Shown here piece after piece: positions 26,386-35,934 of a stretch of 64,000 nt of DNA; positions within the stretch are counted from its first letter, which is position 1, and each line of letters begins with the position of its first letter. Origin of the DNA: Paraburkholderia sp. BCC1884 (lineage in GTDB: Bacteria; Pseudomonadota; Gammaproteobacteria; Burkholderiales; Burkholderiaceae). The DNA lies in assembly GCF_900996225.1 (NCBI RefSeq), contig NZ_CAAJGL010000134.1, positions 62,001-126,000 on the forward strand. Direction: 5' to 3'. Made by a program: the position numbers and the translations under genes. The notes beneath the pieces are model-generated. The model was not told where the DNA came from. It was given only the letters and a program-made list of their open reading frames with translations, and made no database searches.

Positions 26386-27951
26386 TCAATGCCGGAAGTG
26401 ACGCACACCCGTCAGCACCATCGCGATGTTGTGCTCATCCGCTGCGCTGACCACTTCGTCGTCGCGCATCGAGCCGCCCGGCTGAATCACGCAGGTCGCG
26501 CCTGCCGCCACCACCACGTCGAGGCCGTCGCGGAACGGGAAGAAGGCATCCGACGCCACCGCCGAACCCGTCAGCGTCAAACCGGCGTTCTGCGCCTTGA
26601 TGCTCGCGATGCGCGCCGAGTCCACGCGGCTCATCTGGCCCGCACCGACGCCGAGCGTCATGCCGTTGCCGCAGAACACGATCGCGTTCGATTTCACGTA
26701 CTTCGCCACGCGCCATGCGAACAGCAGATCGTCCATTTCCTTCGGCGTCGGGTGGCGCTTCGTGACCACGCGTAATTCGCGCGGCTGCACATTCTTCGAG
26801 TCGAGCGATTGCACCAGCAGCCCGCCGCCGACACGCTTCAGATCGAACGCGTTATGGCCTTCACCCAACGCGATTTCCAGCAGACGCACGTTCTGCTTTG
26901 CCGCGAACACCTGGCGCGCCGCTGCACTGAACGACGGCGCGATCAGCACTTCGACGAACTGCTTGGCCACGGCTTGCGCCGCCGCTTCGTCCACTTCGCG
27001 ATTGAAGGCGATGATGCCGCCAAACGCGGAAGTCGGATCGGTCTGGAATGCCTTCGCATACGCTTCGTTGGCGTCCGCGCCAATCGCCACGCCGCACGGA
27101 TTCGCATGCTTCACGATCACGCAGGCCGGCACGTCGAACGTCTTCACGCATTCCCACGCTGCATCGGAATCGGCGATGTTGTTGTACGACAGTTCCTTGC
27201 CCTGCAACTGGTTGTAGTTCGCCAGTGCGCCGGCCGGCACCACGAGGTCACGGTAGAACGCCGCGCTCTGATGCGGGTTTTCGCCGTAACGCAGGTCCTG
27301 CACCTTGTCGAACGCGAGGTTGAACGTTGCCGGGTAAGCGTTGCGCGACGCGTGCTTCAGTTCGTCGGTCAGGCTCGTCAGATAGTTCGTGATCGCGCCG
27401 TCGTACTGCGCGGTGTGCGCGAACACCTTGGTGGCCAGACGGAAATTCGTCTTGTACGACACCGCGTTGCTGTTCGCGCGCATTTCATCGAGCACGACCG
27501 TGTAATCCGCCGGATCGACCACCACCGTGACGTCGCGATGATTCTTCGCGGCCGAACGCAGCATCGTCGGGCCGCCGATGTCGATGTTCTCGATCGCGTC
27601 TTCCAGCGAGCATTCTTCTTTCGACACGGTCTGCACGAACGGGTACAGATTGACGACCAGCAGGTCGATGGTCGGAATGTCGTGCTTCTCAAGCGCGGCC
27701 ATGTGTTCCGGCAGATCGCGGCGCGCCAGAATGCCGCCGTGCACCTTCGGATGCAGCGTTTTCACGCGCCCGTCCAGCATTTCCGGGAAGCCCGTGTAAT
27801 CGGCAACCTCAGTGACGGAGAGACCCGCGTCCGCGAGCAGTTTCGCGGTGCCGCCGGTCGACAGGATCTTGACGCCGAGGTCGGACAGCGACTTGGCGAA
27901 GTCGACGATGCCGGACTTGTCGGAAACGGAGATGAGCGCTTGCTTGATCAT
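26386..27951 (-). CDS. purH: Bifunctional AICAR transformylase / IMP cyclohydrolase
   Basis: Catalyses the last two steps of IMP synthesis. 521 residues. The N-terminal MGS-like IMP cyclohydrolase domain (about 1-200, STGGTAKLL, DLLVVNLYPF, ENIDIGGPTM) precedes the AICAR transformylase domain (about 205-521, with KHANPCG carrying the catalytic Lys/His region and CGNGMTLGVGAGQMSRVDS near the end). Follows fis on the same strand after 57 bases. Confidence 0.97.
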   Translation of the reverse strand: MIKQALISVSDKSGIVDFAKSLSDLGVKILSTGGTAKLLADAGLSVTEVADYTGFPEMLDGRVKTLHPKVHGGILARRDLPEHMAALEKHDIPTIDLLVVNLYPFVQTVSKEECSLEDAIENIDIGGPTMLRSAAKNHRDVTVVVDPADYTVVLDEMRANSNAVSYKTNFRLATKVFAHTAQYDGAITNYLTSLTDELKHASRNAYPATFNLAFDKVQDLRYGENPHQSAAFYRDLVVPAGALANYNQLQGKELSYNNIADSDAAWECVKTFDVPACVIVKHANPCGVAIGADANEAYAKAFQTDPTSAFGGIIAFNREVDEAAAQAVAKQFVEVLIAPSFSAAARQVFAAKQNVRLLEIALGEGHNAFDLKRVGGGLLVQSLDSKNVQPRELRVVTKRHPTPKEMDDLLFAWRVAKYVKSNAIVFCGNGMTLGVGAGQMSRVDSARIASIKAQNAGLTLTGSAVASDAFFPFRDGLDVVVAAGATCVIQPGGSMRDDEVVSAADEHNIAMVLTGVRHFRH

Positions 27952-28008
27952 GATGAAGACGAAAAGCCGAAGGGAAACGTGGCAGGGGCGCCAAGAAACT
28001 ACAACGGG

Positions 28009-28242
28009 CTACAACAAACCGTGCTGTTGCAGCTTCTTGCGCAGCGTATTGCGGTTGATGCCGAGATACTCGGCGGCCAGCGACTGGTTGCCGCCAGCCT
28101 GCTCGAGCACCACTTCGAGCAGGGGTTTTTCTACGCATGAAATAACCATGTCGTAGACATCATGCGGATTGGAGCCGTCGAGATCCTGGAAATACATACC
28201 CAGGCTGTCGCGGACAGATTGTTCGATATTGTTCTTGCTCAT
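28009..28242 (-). CDS. fis: Fis family DNA-binding protein
   Basis: 77-residue nucleoid and transcription factor. The C-terminal helix-turn-helix (NQSLAAEYLGINRNTLRKKL, about 52-71) is nearly identical to Fis/NtrC-type HTHs. The N-terminal arm is shorter than in E. coli Fis (98 residues), as is normal in betaproteobacteria. The start overlaps the dusB stop by 4 bases (ATGA), giving the classical dusB-fis operon and coupled translation. Confidence 0.95.
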   Translation of the reverse strand: MSKNNIEQSVRDSLGMYFQDLDGSNPHDVYDMVISCVEKPLLEVVLEQAGGNQSLAAEYLGINRNTLRKKLQQHGLL

Positions 28243-29303
28243 GCTGCTAGTCGGTCGGTTTGGTCCGGCTCGCCGTTCTTGTTGAGCGTTTCGTCGACGT
28301 AGACGAGGCGGTCGGAGATCGCCTTTTGTGCGTCGAAGAACTCGTTGACGGCGAGGAGTTGTTCGCGCGTGGTGTCCAGCGTATTCATGCGATGCCGGAA
28401 CACGTTGGCGCCAGAAAGGCCGCGAGTGTACCAGCCGATGTGTTTGCGCGCAGTGCGCACACCGGTGAATTCGCCGTAGAACTCGTAGTGGTCTTCGAGA
28501 TGCTCGTTCATCACCTGCTGGATTTCGTCGATGCGCGGCGGCGGCAGCAACTCACCCGTTTGCAGGAAATACTCGATCTCGCGGAACAGCCACGGACGAC
28601 CCTGCGCGGCACGGCCGATCATGATGGCGTCGGCGCCGGTCGCAGCCAGCACCGCGCGCGCTTTGTGCGGCGAGGTAATGTCGCCATTGGCGACCACCGG
28701 AATGCGCACGGCGGCTTTCACGGCAGCGATCGTCTCGTATTCGGCGTCGCCGTGATACAGATCGGCGCGCGTGCGGCCGTGCACGGTGAGCATGGCAATG
28801 CCCGCGTTTTCAGCGAGATGCGCGACGCTCAACGCATTCCTGTTGTCGCGGTTCCAGCCGGTACGGATTTTCAGCGTGACGGGCACCGCGTCGGGGCCGA
28901 TGCCCACGGCGCCCACCACCGCCTCGACAATGCGTTGCACCAGCGGCTCGTTCTGCAGCAGCGCCGAACCGGCCGCCACGTTGCACACTTTCTTGGCCGG
29001 GCAACCCATGTTGATGTCGATGATCTGCGCGCCGTTCGCCACGTTGTAGCGGGCCGCTTCGGCCATCATGACCGGATCGGCGCCGGCGATCTGCACGGAG
29101 ATCGGTTCGACCTCGCCCGTGTGATTGGCGCGGCGCATGGTCTTCTCGCTTTTCCACAACTGCGCGTTCGACGCCACCATTTCCGACACCGCATAGCCCG
29201 CGCCCAGCCGTTTGCAGAGCTGGCGGAAGGGCCGGTCGGTGACGCCGGCCATAGGCGCGACGAACAGGTTGTTACGCAGATTGTGGGGGCCGAGAGTGGG
29301 CAT
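28239..29303 (-). CDS. dusB: tRNA-dihydrouridine synthase B
   Basis: FMN enzyme reducing uridine to dihydrouridine in the tRNA D-loop. 354 residues. MAGVTDRPFR is the Dus signature and Cys101 of NMGCPAKKVCN is the catalytic acid; HGRTRADLYHG and NGDITSPHKA bind FMN. The C-terminal helical tRNA-binding region is present. Upstream member of dusB-fis. Confidence 0.96.
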   Translation of the reverse strand: MPTLGPHNLRNNLFVAPMAGVTDRPFRQLCKRLGAGYAVSEMVASNAQLWKSEKTMRRANHTGEVEPISVQIAGADPVMMAEAARYNVANGAQIIDINMGCPAKKVCNVAAGSALLQNEPLVQRIVEAVVGAVGIGPDAVPVTLKIRTGWNRDNRNALSVAHLAENAGIAMLTVHGRTRADLYHGDAEYETIAAVKAAVRIPVVANGDITSPHKARAVLAATGADAIMIGRAAQGRPWLFREIEYFLQTGELLPPPRIDEIQQVMNEHLEDHYEFYGEFTGVRTARKHIGWYTRGLSGANVFRHRMNTLDTTREQLLAVNEFFDAQKAISDRLVYVDETLNKNGEPDQTDRLAA

Positions 29304-29487
29304 GACGTGGACGCGCGCGCAGCCGATTGGTCAATTTCTGTCAATCGGAGCATTCGCGAAATGCGAGGGAAAACCGCCATTTTAGCGTTAACAGATAGCC
29401 GACACCCGACATGTGTCTGTCGTAACCCATTAAATCTTCTATGAAAGTGCGCCGATTCATAGAACTCGCACCACTCGGGCGATCTGC

Positions 29488-30726
29488 CTAACGACGCTGT
29501 CCGAACATCATCTGACGTGCCAAGGCGGTCTTGACCGGCGGCACGAACTCCAGCGCGGTGAGCGCAAGGCCGCGCACGATGGCGAGCGGCGCGAAGTCGA
29601 CGGTGAACAGACGTGCAAGCGTGTCGGTGGCGCCGATCGTCAGGCGACGATCGAGCGCGCGGCGTTGTGCGAAGGCGGCCAGCGCGAGCGGCGTCGGGCC
29701 TTCGGCGGAGAGGGCGTCGGCGAGAGAGTGCGCGTCGCGCAAGCCGAGGTTCAGCCCTTGGCCCGCCACCGGATGCAGCGTCTGCGCCGCATTGCCGATC
29801 GCGACGATGCGGCCGTTCACGAGCGTCTCCACCGCATTCAGCCCCAGCGGGAACGACGCTCGCCCCGAGATGCGCGTGAAGCGGCCCATGCGGTCGCCAA
29901 ATGCCGCGCCGAGTTCGCGCAGGAAATCGTCGTCGGAAAGTTGCGCGCGGCGCGCGGCTTCCTCGGGCGCGCAGCACCAGACCAGCGCGTACTCCGCGCC
30001 GCGTACGCCGCCCATCGGCAACAGGGCGATCGGGCCTTGCGACGTGAAGCGCTCCCAGGCCACGTGCGGGCGCGGCGCGGAGACGGTGACCGTGCCGACC
30101 AGCGCGGTTTGTCCGTAGTCGCGGGTGCCGTTTTCCGCCGGGTCTTTGTCCGCTTTCTTACCTTGCTTCTGATCGCCGAACAGCCCACCCTCGGCATTCA
30201 CCAGAATCCGCGTGCGCAGAGTGCGCGTGACGCCCGCGGTTTCGATCGGCAGCGTGACGCCGTCGGGTTCCTGAGTGGGCGCCGCCGCCGAAGTCGAGTG
30301 GAACCGGTGCACCTTGCTGCCGTGGACCGCCTCGGCCAGTCCGTGCACGATCGAGCCGTAGCGCAGCACGTAACCCAGCGCCGGCAAACCGTGCTCAGCG
30401 TGATCGATCAGCGTGCGGCCAAAGTGACCGCGCTGCGAAACATGAATGCGCTGGATCGCGGTGGCCTCGGCGGGCCAGCGCAGCGGCTCCAGAATCATCC
30501 GGCTGCCGTGCGAGACGGCGATCGCGCGCGGATCGGCGATCGAGTCTTCCGGCTCGCGCGCGTCGACCAGCGCGATCTTCAGCGCCTCGGTCGCGCTGCG
30601 GCGCGCGAGCCAGCCGGCGAGCGCCAGCCCGACCGGCCCGGCGCCGACGATCGTCACGTCGAAATCGACGGGCTGGGCGTGCGAGGCGTGCTTCAGAATC
30701 ACCGTCGACGGGGAAACATCGTTCAT
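29488..30726 (-). CDS. UbiH-like FAD-dependent ubiquinone-biosynthesis monooxygenase
   Basis: 412 residues, UbiH/UbiF/VisC/COQ6 hydroxylase family. FAD dinucleotide fold VTIVGAGPVGLALAG near residue 24, a second FAD motif ADPRAIAVSHGS, and the C-terminal GNAAQTLHPVAGQGLNLGLRDA. The motif usually reads GDAAH at this last place; here it is GNAAQ, as in many UbiH-type members. It sits directly after pepP, as ubiH does in enterobacteria, supporting a role in ubiquinone ring hydroxylation. Which ring position cannot be told. Confidence 0.85.
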   Translation of the reverse strand: MNDVSPSTVILKHASHAQPVDFDVTIVGAGPVGLALAGWLARRSATEALKIALVDAREPEDSIADPRAIAVSHGSRMILEPLRWPAEATAIQRIHVSQRGHFGRTLIDHAEHGLPALGYVLRYGSIVHGLAEAVHGSKVHRFHSTSAAAPTQEPDGVTLPIETAGVTRTLRTRILVNAEGGLFGDQKQGKKADKDPAENGTRDYGQTALVGTVTVSAPRPHVAWERFTSQGPIALLPMGGVRGAEYALVWCCAPEEAARRAQLSDDDFLRELGAAFGDRMGRFTRISGRASFPLGLNAVETLVNGRIVAIGNAAQTLHPVAGQGLNLGLRDAHSLADALSAEGPTPLALAAFAQRRALDRRLTIGATDTLARLFTVDFAPLAIVRGLALTALEFVPPVKTALARQMMFGQRR

Positions 30727-30747
30727 TGCGGGTTAAGTCCTTGCGGG

Positions 30748-32154
30748 TTACTTCCGTGATGCGTGGGCCGCGCGGGCTTCCTGCATCAGCGCTTCGATTT
30801 CGTCGGCGGCCACCGGCACGTCGCGCGTCATCAGCTCGCAGCCGCCGGGCGTGACGATCGCGTCGTCCTCGATACGGATGCCGATGTTCCAGTAGCGCTC
30901 GGGCACGCCGTCGGTCGGACGGATGTAGAGACCCGGCTCGATGGTCAGCGTCATCGACGCCTGCAGCGTGCGCCACGGCAGCGCGCCGGCTTCGTCGCGC
31001 GGCGCGCCGCGTTCGCGGTAGTCGCCGACGTCGTGCACGTCCATGCCGAGCCAGTGACCCGTGCGGTGCATATAGAAAGGCGCGTAGGCGCGCTCGGCAA
31101 TCACATCGTCGACCGAGGCGAACTTGCTCCGGTCGACGATGCCCGTGTCGAGCAAGCCTTGCGACAGCACGCGCACGGCGGCCTGATGCGGATCGTCGAA
31201 GGTGGCGCCAGCGCGGGTCGCCGCGACGGCGGCCTGCTGCGCGGCCAGCACGATGTCGTACAGCTCGCGTTGCGGCGGCGTGAAGCGGCCGCTGGCCGGG
31301 AACGTGCGGGTGATGTCGGACGCATAACCGTCGAGCTCGCAGGCCGCGTCGATCAGGATCAGGTCGCCGTCCTGCACGATCGCGTTGCCCGCCGGGTAAT
31401 GCAGCACGCAGGCGTTGGCGCCCGTGGCGACGATCGACGTGTAGGCCGGCGCCTGCGCGCCATACTTGCGGAACGTGTAGAGCAGTTCGGCTTCGAGTTC
31501 GTACTCGCGCACGCCGGGATGACAAGCGGCCATGGCGCGGCGGTGTGCCTCGGCGGAGATCTGCCCGGCGCGGCGCATGATGGCGAGTTCGTGGTCGTCC
31601 TTGACGAGCCGCATCTCGTCGAGCAACGGGATCAGGTCGCCGGCGGCGGTGGGCGCGGCGACGCCGCCACGGCTCTGCGCGCGCACCGTGTCGAGCCAGC
31701 CGCGCACCTGCTCGTCGAGCTGGGCCGAGCTGCCGAGCGCGTAGTGCAGCGAGGGCTTGTCGGCGAGCAGCTTCGGCAATTGTGCGTCGACCTCGTCGAT
31801 GGGAAACGCGGCGTCGAAACCGAACCTCGCGCGTGCGCCGTCCGGCCCGAAACGGAAGCCTTCCCACGTTTCGCGCTCGACGTTCTTCGCGCGGCAGAAC
31901 AGCACCGAGGCCGGTTCGCCGGGCGCGGCGCTTGCGTCGAGCACCAGCAAGGCCTCCGGCTCGGTGAAGCCGGTCAGATAGTAGAAGTAGCTGTCGTGCC
32001 GGTAGGGATAATCGGCGTCCCGGTTGCGCACCGCTTCAGGCGCGGTGGGGACAATCGCGACGCCGCCGCCCGCGGCGCGCAGCGCGGCGAGTACGCGCTC
32101 GCGGCGCGTGCGGTAGACGTCGATGGCGAGGGTAGGTTCGGTCGGCTGGTTCAT
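30748..32154 (-). CDS. pepP: Xaa-Pro aminopeptidase
   Basis: M24B manganese peptidase cleaving N-terminal residues before proline. 468 residues from ATG 32154; an in-frame reading to 32310 contains no conserved sequence. N-terminal AMP_N domain (AIDVYRTRRERVLAAL). The pita-bread catalytic domain carries the metal ligands in LILIDAACELDGYASDITRTFP, HRTGHWLGMDVHD and TIEPGLYI. The ubiH-like gene begins 21 bases downstream. Confidence 0.94.
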   Translation of the reverse strand: MNQPTEPTLAIDVYRTRRERVLAALRAAGGGVAIVPTAPEAVRNRDADYPYRHDSYFYYLTGFTEPEALLVLDASAAPGEPASVLFCRAKNVERETWEGFRFGPDGARARFGFDAAFPIDEVDAQLPKLLADKPSLHYALGSSAQLDEQVRGWLDTVRAQSRGGVAAPTAAGDLIPLLDEMRLVKDDHELAIMRRAGQISAEAHRRAMAACHPGVREYELEAELLYTFRKYGAQAPAYTSIVATGANACVLHYPAGNAIVQDGDLILIDAACELDGYASDITRTFPASGRFTPPQRELYDIVLAAQQAAVAATRAGATFDDPHQAAVRVLSQGLLDTGIVDRSKFASVDDVIAERAYAPFYMHRTGHWLGMDVHDVGDYRERGAPRDEAGALPWRTLQASMTLTIEPGLYIRPTDGVPERYWNIGIRIEDDAIVTPGGCELMTRDVPVAADEIEALMQEARAAHASRK

Positions 32155-32347
32155 CGTGCGATTGTAGCGCCCAACGCAAAGCGCCATTTTGCCCCGATCC
32201 GGCGAACAAGGTGACGAGCGGGCAAGGGCGGTCATGTTGCAATCCATCCACAGCGAGTCTCCATGCGGCTCTCGAGCGGACGCCATGCACTCGCGAACGG
32301 GGCGGACCACTTATACTTTCGCCGGATTCAGGAAAAGGCAGATGGTC

Positions 32348-32962
32348 ATGATGAAACTCATCGGTTCGCTCGCCAGCCCCTACGTGCGTAAAGCGCGGAT
32401 CGTGCTGGCCGACAAGAGGATCGACTACGAGCTGGTGCCCGAAAATGTTTGGGCGCCGGATACCCAGATTCACACCTTCAATCCGCTCGGCAAGGTGCCG
32501 TGTCTCGTGATGGAAGACGGCGAAGCGGTGTTCGACTCGCGCGTGATCTGTGAGTACGTGGATACGCTCTCGCCGGTCGGCAAGCTGATTCCGCAGTCGG
32601 GCCGCGAGCGGGTCGAGGTGCGTTGCTGGGAAGCGCTCGCCGATGGCGTGCTGGACGCAGCCGTGCTGATTCGGCTCGAAAGCACCCAGCGCTCGCCCGA
32701 GCAACGCGTGGACGCGTGGGTCGCGCGGCAGCAACTCAAGATCGACGAAGCGTTGGTGGCGATGGCGCAGGGACTGGGCAGCAAGCCATGGTGCGCGGGT
32801 AATCACTACACGCTCGCGGATATCGCCGTGGGCTGCGCGCTCGGCTATCTGGATTTCCGCTCGCCCGAATTGAACTGGCGCGAGGCGCATCCGAATCTGG
32901 ACAAGCATTTCCAGAAGCTGTCGCTGCGTCAGTCGTTCATCGACACGGCGCCCGCGAACTGA
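32348..32962 (+). CDS. Glutathione S-transferase family protein
   Basis: 204 residues from ATG 32348, preferred because AAGG lies 9 bases upstream; ATGs at 32342 and 32351 are alternatives. N-terminal thioredoxin-like domain with LASPYVRKARI (the Ser in ASPYVRK is the likely glutathione-activating residue) and the cis-Pro motif GKVPCLVMEDGEAVFDSRVI. The all-helical C-terminal domain has YTLADIAVGCALGYLDFR. Substrate unknown. Confidence 0.9.
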   Translation: MMKLIGSLASPYVRKARIVLADKRIDYELVPENVWAPDTQIHTFNPLGKVPCLVMEDGEAVFDSRVICEYVDTLSPVGKLIPQSGRERVEVRCWEALADGVLDAAVLIRLESTQRSPEQRVDAWVARQQLKIDEALVAMAQGLGSKPWCAGNHYTLADIAVGCALGYLDFRSPELNWREAHPNLDKHFQKLSLRQSFIDTAPAN

Positions 32963-32981
32963 GTCGACGCAAACGCCGGGT

Positions 32982-33016
32982 AAAAAATGCGCCTGCTATG
33001 TCAGGCGCATTTTTTT
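32982..33016. terminator. Bidirectional terminator between the GST gene and lnt
   Basis: AAAAAATGCGCCTG / CAGGCGCATTTTTTT stem with a 6-base loop. Good in both directions for the convergent GST and lnt genes. Confidence 0.92.
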
Positions 33017-33050
33017 ATCTATCGAAACCTGCCACTGACGGCACGGACGC

Positions 33051-34736
33051 TTACTTTGCGCCGTTGCGCCGCCGCGTGATGCCCGGCCCGAACGCGAATC
33101 CAAAAGCCAGCAGCAGCGCTGAAATCGCCAGCACGGTGTTGTTGCCGCTCGTCACGTAGGGCGTGCTGCCGGCGGTGCCTTGCACCGTGACGTCGAGCGA
33201 GCCGATCGTATAGGGCTTCAGGCGGCCGAGCACCTTGCCGTTCGCGTCGATGGCGGCGGTCATGCCGGTGTTGGTCGCGCGCAGCATCGGCCGGCCGGTT
33301 TCGAGCGAGCGCATGCGCGCGATCTGCAGATGCTGGTCGAGCGCGATCGTGTCGCCGAACCAGGCCAGGTTGGTCGAATTGACCAGCACGCCGGCAGGCG
33401 TATCGCTTTCGCGAATGGTCCGTGCAATCTCTTCGCCGAAAATGTCTTCGTAGCAGATGTCCACGGCCACCGGCTGGTTGTGCACCATGAACGGCTTCTG
33501 CACGGGCGGCCCGCGGAAGAAGTCGCCCAGCGGAATGCTCATCAGATTGACGAACCAGTGGAAGCCCCACGGCACGAACTCGCCGAACGGCACGAGGTGG
33601 TGTTTGTCGTAGCGGTACACGTCGCGCGAGCCGGGTGTGACGCCGAACAGGCTGTTCGTGTAGTCGATCACCTGGCCTTCGGGGGTGATCGTGCCGCCGA
33701 TCGCGCCGAACAGGATCGCGCTGCCGGTCGAGTCCGCGAAGTTGCGCACCGCCGAGGCAAACGGCGCGGGCAACTGCTGCGCGAGCACGGGAATCGCGGT
33801 TTCCGGCGTGACGATCAGATCGGCCGGCTTCGAGGTAATCATCTGCTGATACTGGTCGATCGCGGCACGCATGCCGGATTCCTCGAACTTCATTTCCTGT
33901 TTGACGTTGCCTTGTAGCAGACGCACCGTGAGCGGCGCATTGGCCGGCACGGTCCATTGCACGAGCGGCAGCAACAGCCCGGCTGCGATCAGCGCGACAG
34001 CGAATGCGCCGGGCACGGCGATGCGCGCGCCACGCGGTCGTTCGCCGGCATTTGCCGGTTCACGCGACGACAGCAGCGGCAACAGCGCCTGCACGATCAG
34101 CGCCGCAGCGAGCGCGAGCGCCCAGCCGACGCCGTACACGCCCGCCACCGGCGCGAAGCCGGCGAACGGGCCGTCCACTTGCGCGTAACCGCTGGCGAGC
34201 CACGGAAAACCCGTGAACACCGTGCCGCGCAACCATTCGCCGATCGCCCAGGCGCTCGCAAAAGCGAGCGCACCGTGCCACGTCGGCGAGAACGGCGCGC
34301 GCTCGTCGGAAGCGCCGTTGCGCGCGTGACCCGCGCAGAACGACCAGACGCCGGCAGCCAGTGCGGGATACACCGCCAGATACAGCGAGAACAGCACTAC
34401 CGCCGCGCCTGCGAGCGGCGCGGCCATGCCGCCGTAGTAATGCATGCTGACGTACAGCCACCACACGCCGCTGACGAAGTTGCCGAAGCCGAAAGCGCCG
34501 CCCGTCAGCGCGGCGCTTTTCCAGCCGGTGCTGCGCGTGAGCCACGCAAAGAAGAACACGAAGATCGCGAGTTCGAGCCAGCCGCCATGCGGCGTGGGCG
34601 CGAACGAGAGCGTGTTGGCCGCGCCGGCAATCAGGGCGACGAGGTAATGCCAGCGGGGCAAGGTGCGGCTGCGCGAGCCTTCTGCGGCAGAAGCACTCAC
34701 GCCGCGGCGCGAACGGGAGGAAATCGGGTCGGCCAT
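33051..34736 (-). CDS. lnt: Apolipoprotein N-acyltransferase
   Basis: Inner-membrane enzyme that N-acylates the lipid-modified cysteine of lipoproteins, the last step of lipoprotein maturation. 561 residues from ATG 34736. About six N-terminal transmembrane helices precede a carbon-nitrogen hydrolase domain. The Glu-Lys-Cys triad is readable: Glu in IVTPETAIP, a Lys in the central loop, and Cys in VAVDICYEDIFGEE. Last gene of the miaB-phoH-ybeY-corC-lnt block. Confidence 0.95.
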   Translation of the reverse strand: MADPISSRSRRGVSASAAEGSRSRTLPRWHYLVALIAGAANTLSFAPTPHGGWLELAIFVFFFAWLTRSTGWKSAALTGGAFGFGNFVSGVWWLYVSMHYYGGMAAPLAGAAVVLFSLYLAVYPALAAGVWSFCAGHARNGASDERAPFSPTWHGALAFASAWAIGEWLRGTVFTGFPWLASGYAQVDGPFAGFAPVAGVYGVGWALALAAALIVQALLPLLSSREPANAGERPRGARIAVPGAFAVALIAAGLLLPLVQWTVPANAPLTVRLLQGNVKQEMKFEESGMRAAIDQYQQMITSKPADLIVTPETAIPVLAQQLPAPFASAVRNFADSTGSAILFGAIGGTITPEGQVIDYTNSLFGVTPGSRDVYRYDKHHLVPFGEFVPWGFHWFVNLMSIPLGDFFRGPPVQKPFMVHNQPVAVDICYEDIFGEEIARTIRESDTPAGVLVNSTNLAWFGDTIALDQHLQIARMRSLETGRPMLRATNTGMTAAIDANGKVLGRLKPYTIGSLDVTVQGTAGSTPYVTSGNNTVLAISALLLAFGFAFGPGITRRRNGAK

Positions 34737-34808
34737 TGTTGCGCGGTCGGCGTGAGGAGTTGATGAAGCGAGGAAAGAACCAGCGACGATCCCTGGCAAA
34801 TAGCCGGA

Positions 34809-35702
34809 TCAGGTCTGCACGTGCTGTGCTTCGCGCTCGCGCTGACCAGCCAGCGGATCGCGGCGCACCAGCAGCATGTGAATCTGGCGGGCGTCGCCGC
34901 GCAGAATCTCGAAGATCAGATCGTCGAGACGGACCTTTTCGCCGCGATGCGGCACCCGTCCGAAATGATGCGTGACGAGTCCGCCGATCGTGTCGACTTC
35001 GTCGTCCGGGTAGTGCGTGCCGAAGGCTTCGTTGAACTGCTCGATCTCGGTCAGCGCGCGCACGCGGAAACGGCCGTCCGGCGAGGCGATGATGTTGCCG
35101 CTTTCCTCGTCGAAATCGTATTCGTCTTCAATGTCGCCGACGATCTGTTCCAGCACGTCTTCGATCGTGATCAGACCGGCCACGCCGCCGTATTCGTCGA
35201 CCACCACCGCGAGGTGATTGCGATTCACGCGGAAGTCGTGCAGCAGCACATTCAGACGCTTCGATTCGGGGATGAACACGGCGGGCCGCAGCATGCCGCG
35301 CACGTCGAATTCTTCTTCGGCGTAGTAGCGCAGCAGGTCTTTGGCGAGCAGCACGCCGATGATGTTGTCGCGATTGCCTTCGAACACCGGGTAGCGCGAG
35401 TGCGCTTTTTCCAGCACGTAGGGAATGAATTCGGCGGGACTGTCCGCGATGTTGATCGCGTCCATTTGCGCGCGCGGCACCATGATGTCGCGGGCACTGA
35501 GTTCGGACACCTGGAACACGCCTTCGATCATCGACAGCGAGTCGGCGTCGATCAGGTTGCGCTCGTGCGCGTCCTGCAGGATTTCCAGAAGCTCGGCGCG
35601 CGAGTCGGGCTCGGGCGAGATAAAGTCGGTCAGACGCTCGAGGAGGGAGCGCTTTTCTTGCGGTTTGTCGATTTGGCGTCGACTGGGATACGTTTCGTTC
35701 AT
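34809..35702 (-). CDS. corC: CorC/YbeX-type CBS-domain protein
   Basis: 297 residues from ATG 35702. Paired CBS domains (DIMVPRAQMDAINI and NHLAVVVDEYGGVAGLITIEDVLEQIVGDIEDE) precede a C-terminal CorC_HlyC domain (FNEAFGTHYPDDEVDTIGGLVTHHFGRVPHRGE). This soluble YbeX type lacks the membrane DUF21 domain; YbeX has been linked to magnesium efflux and to ribosome maturation. Between ybeY/chaC and lnt, as ybeX is in E. coli. Confidence 0.93.
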   Translation of the reverse strand: MNETYPSRRQIDKPQEKRSLLERLTDFISPEPDSRAELLEILQDAHERNLIDADSLSMIEGVFQVSELSARDIMVPRAQMDAINIADSPAEFIPYVLEKAHSRYPVFEGNRDNIIGVLLAKDLLRYYAEEEFDVRGMLRPAVFIPESKRLNVLLHDFRVNRNHLAVVVDEYGGVAGLITIEDVLEQIVGDIEDEYDFDEESGNIIASPDGRFRVRALTEIEQFNEAFGTHYPDDEVDTIGGLVTHHFGRVPHRGEKVRLDDLIFEILRGDARQIHMLLVRRDPLAGQREREAQHVQT

Positions 35703-35934
35703 GGTAGTGCGCCCGGCGAGACTGGGCGCGCTGTTGCAGAGCATTAAGGATACACCAGGCACATGGCAGGACCGTGTCCCGCCGGGCTGGGCGATGGGTG
35801 AAGCAGGGGTCAAACGGCTCTGCCGCGCGGGCAAAGCGTGGGTCAATCCTAACTGATTACGCGGCGAAGCGGGCTGTGAAGCAAAAAAGCCTGGTGACGG
35901 CTCATTCGCGGCGGCGTAGGGTCGACAAGCCCGC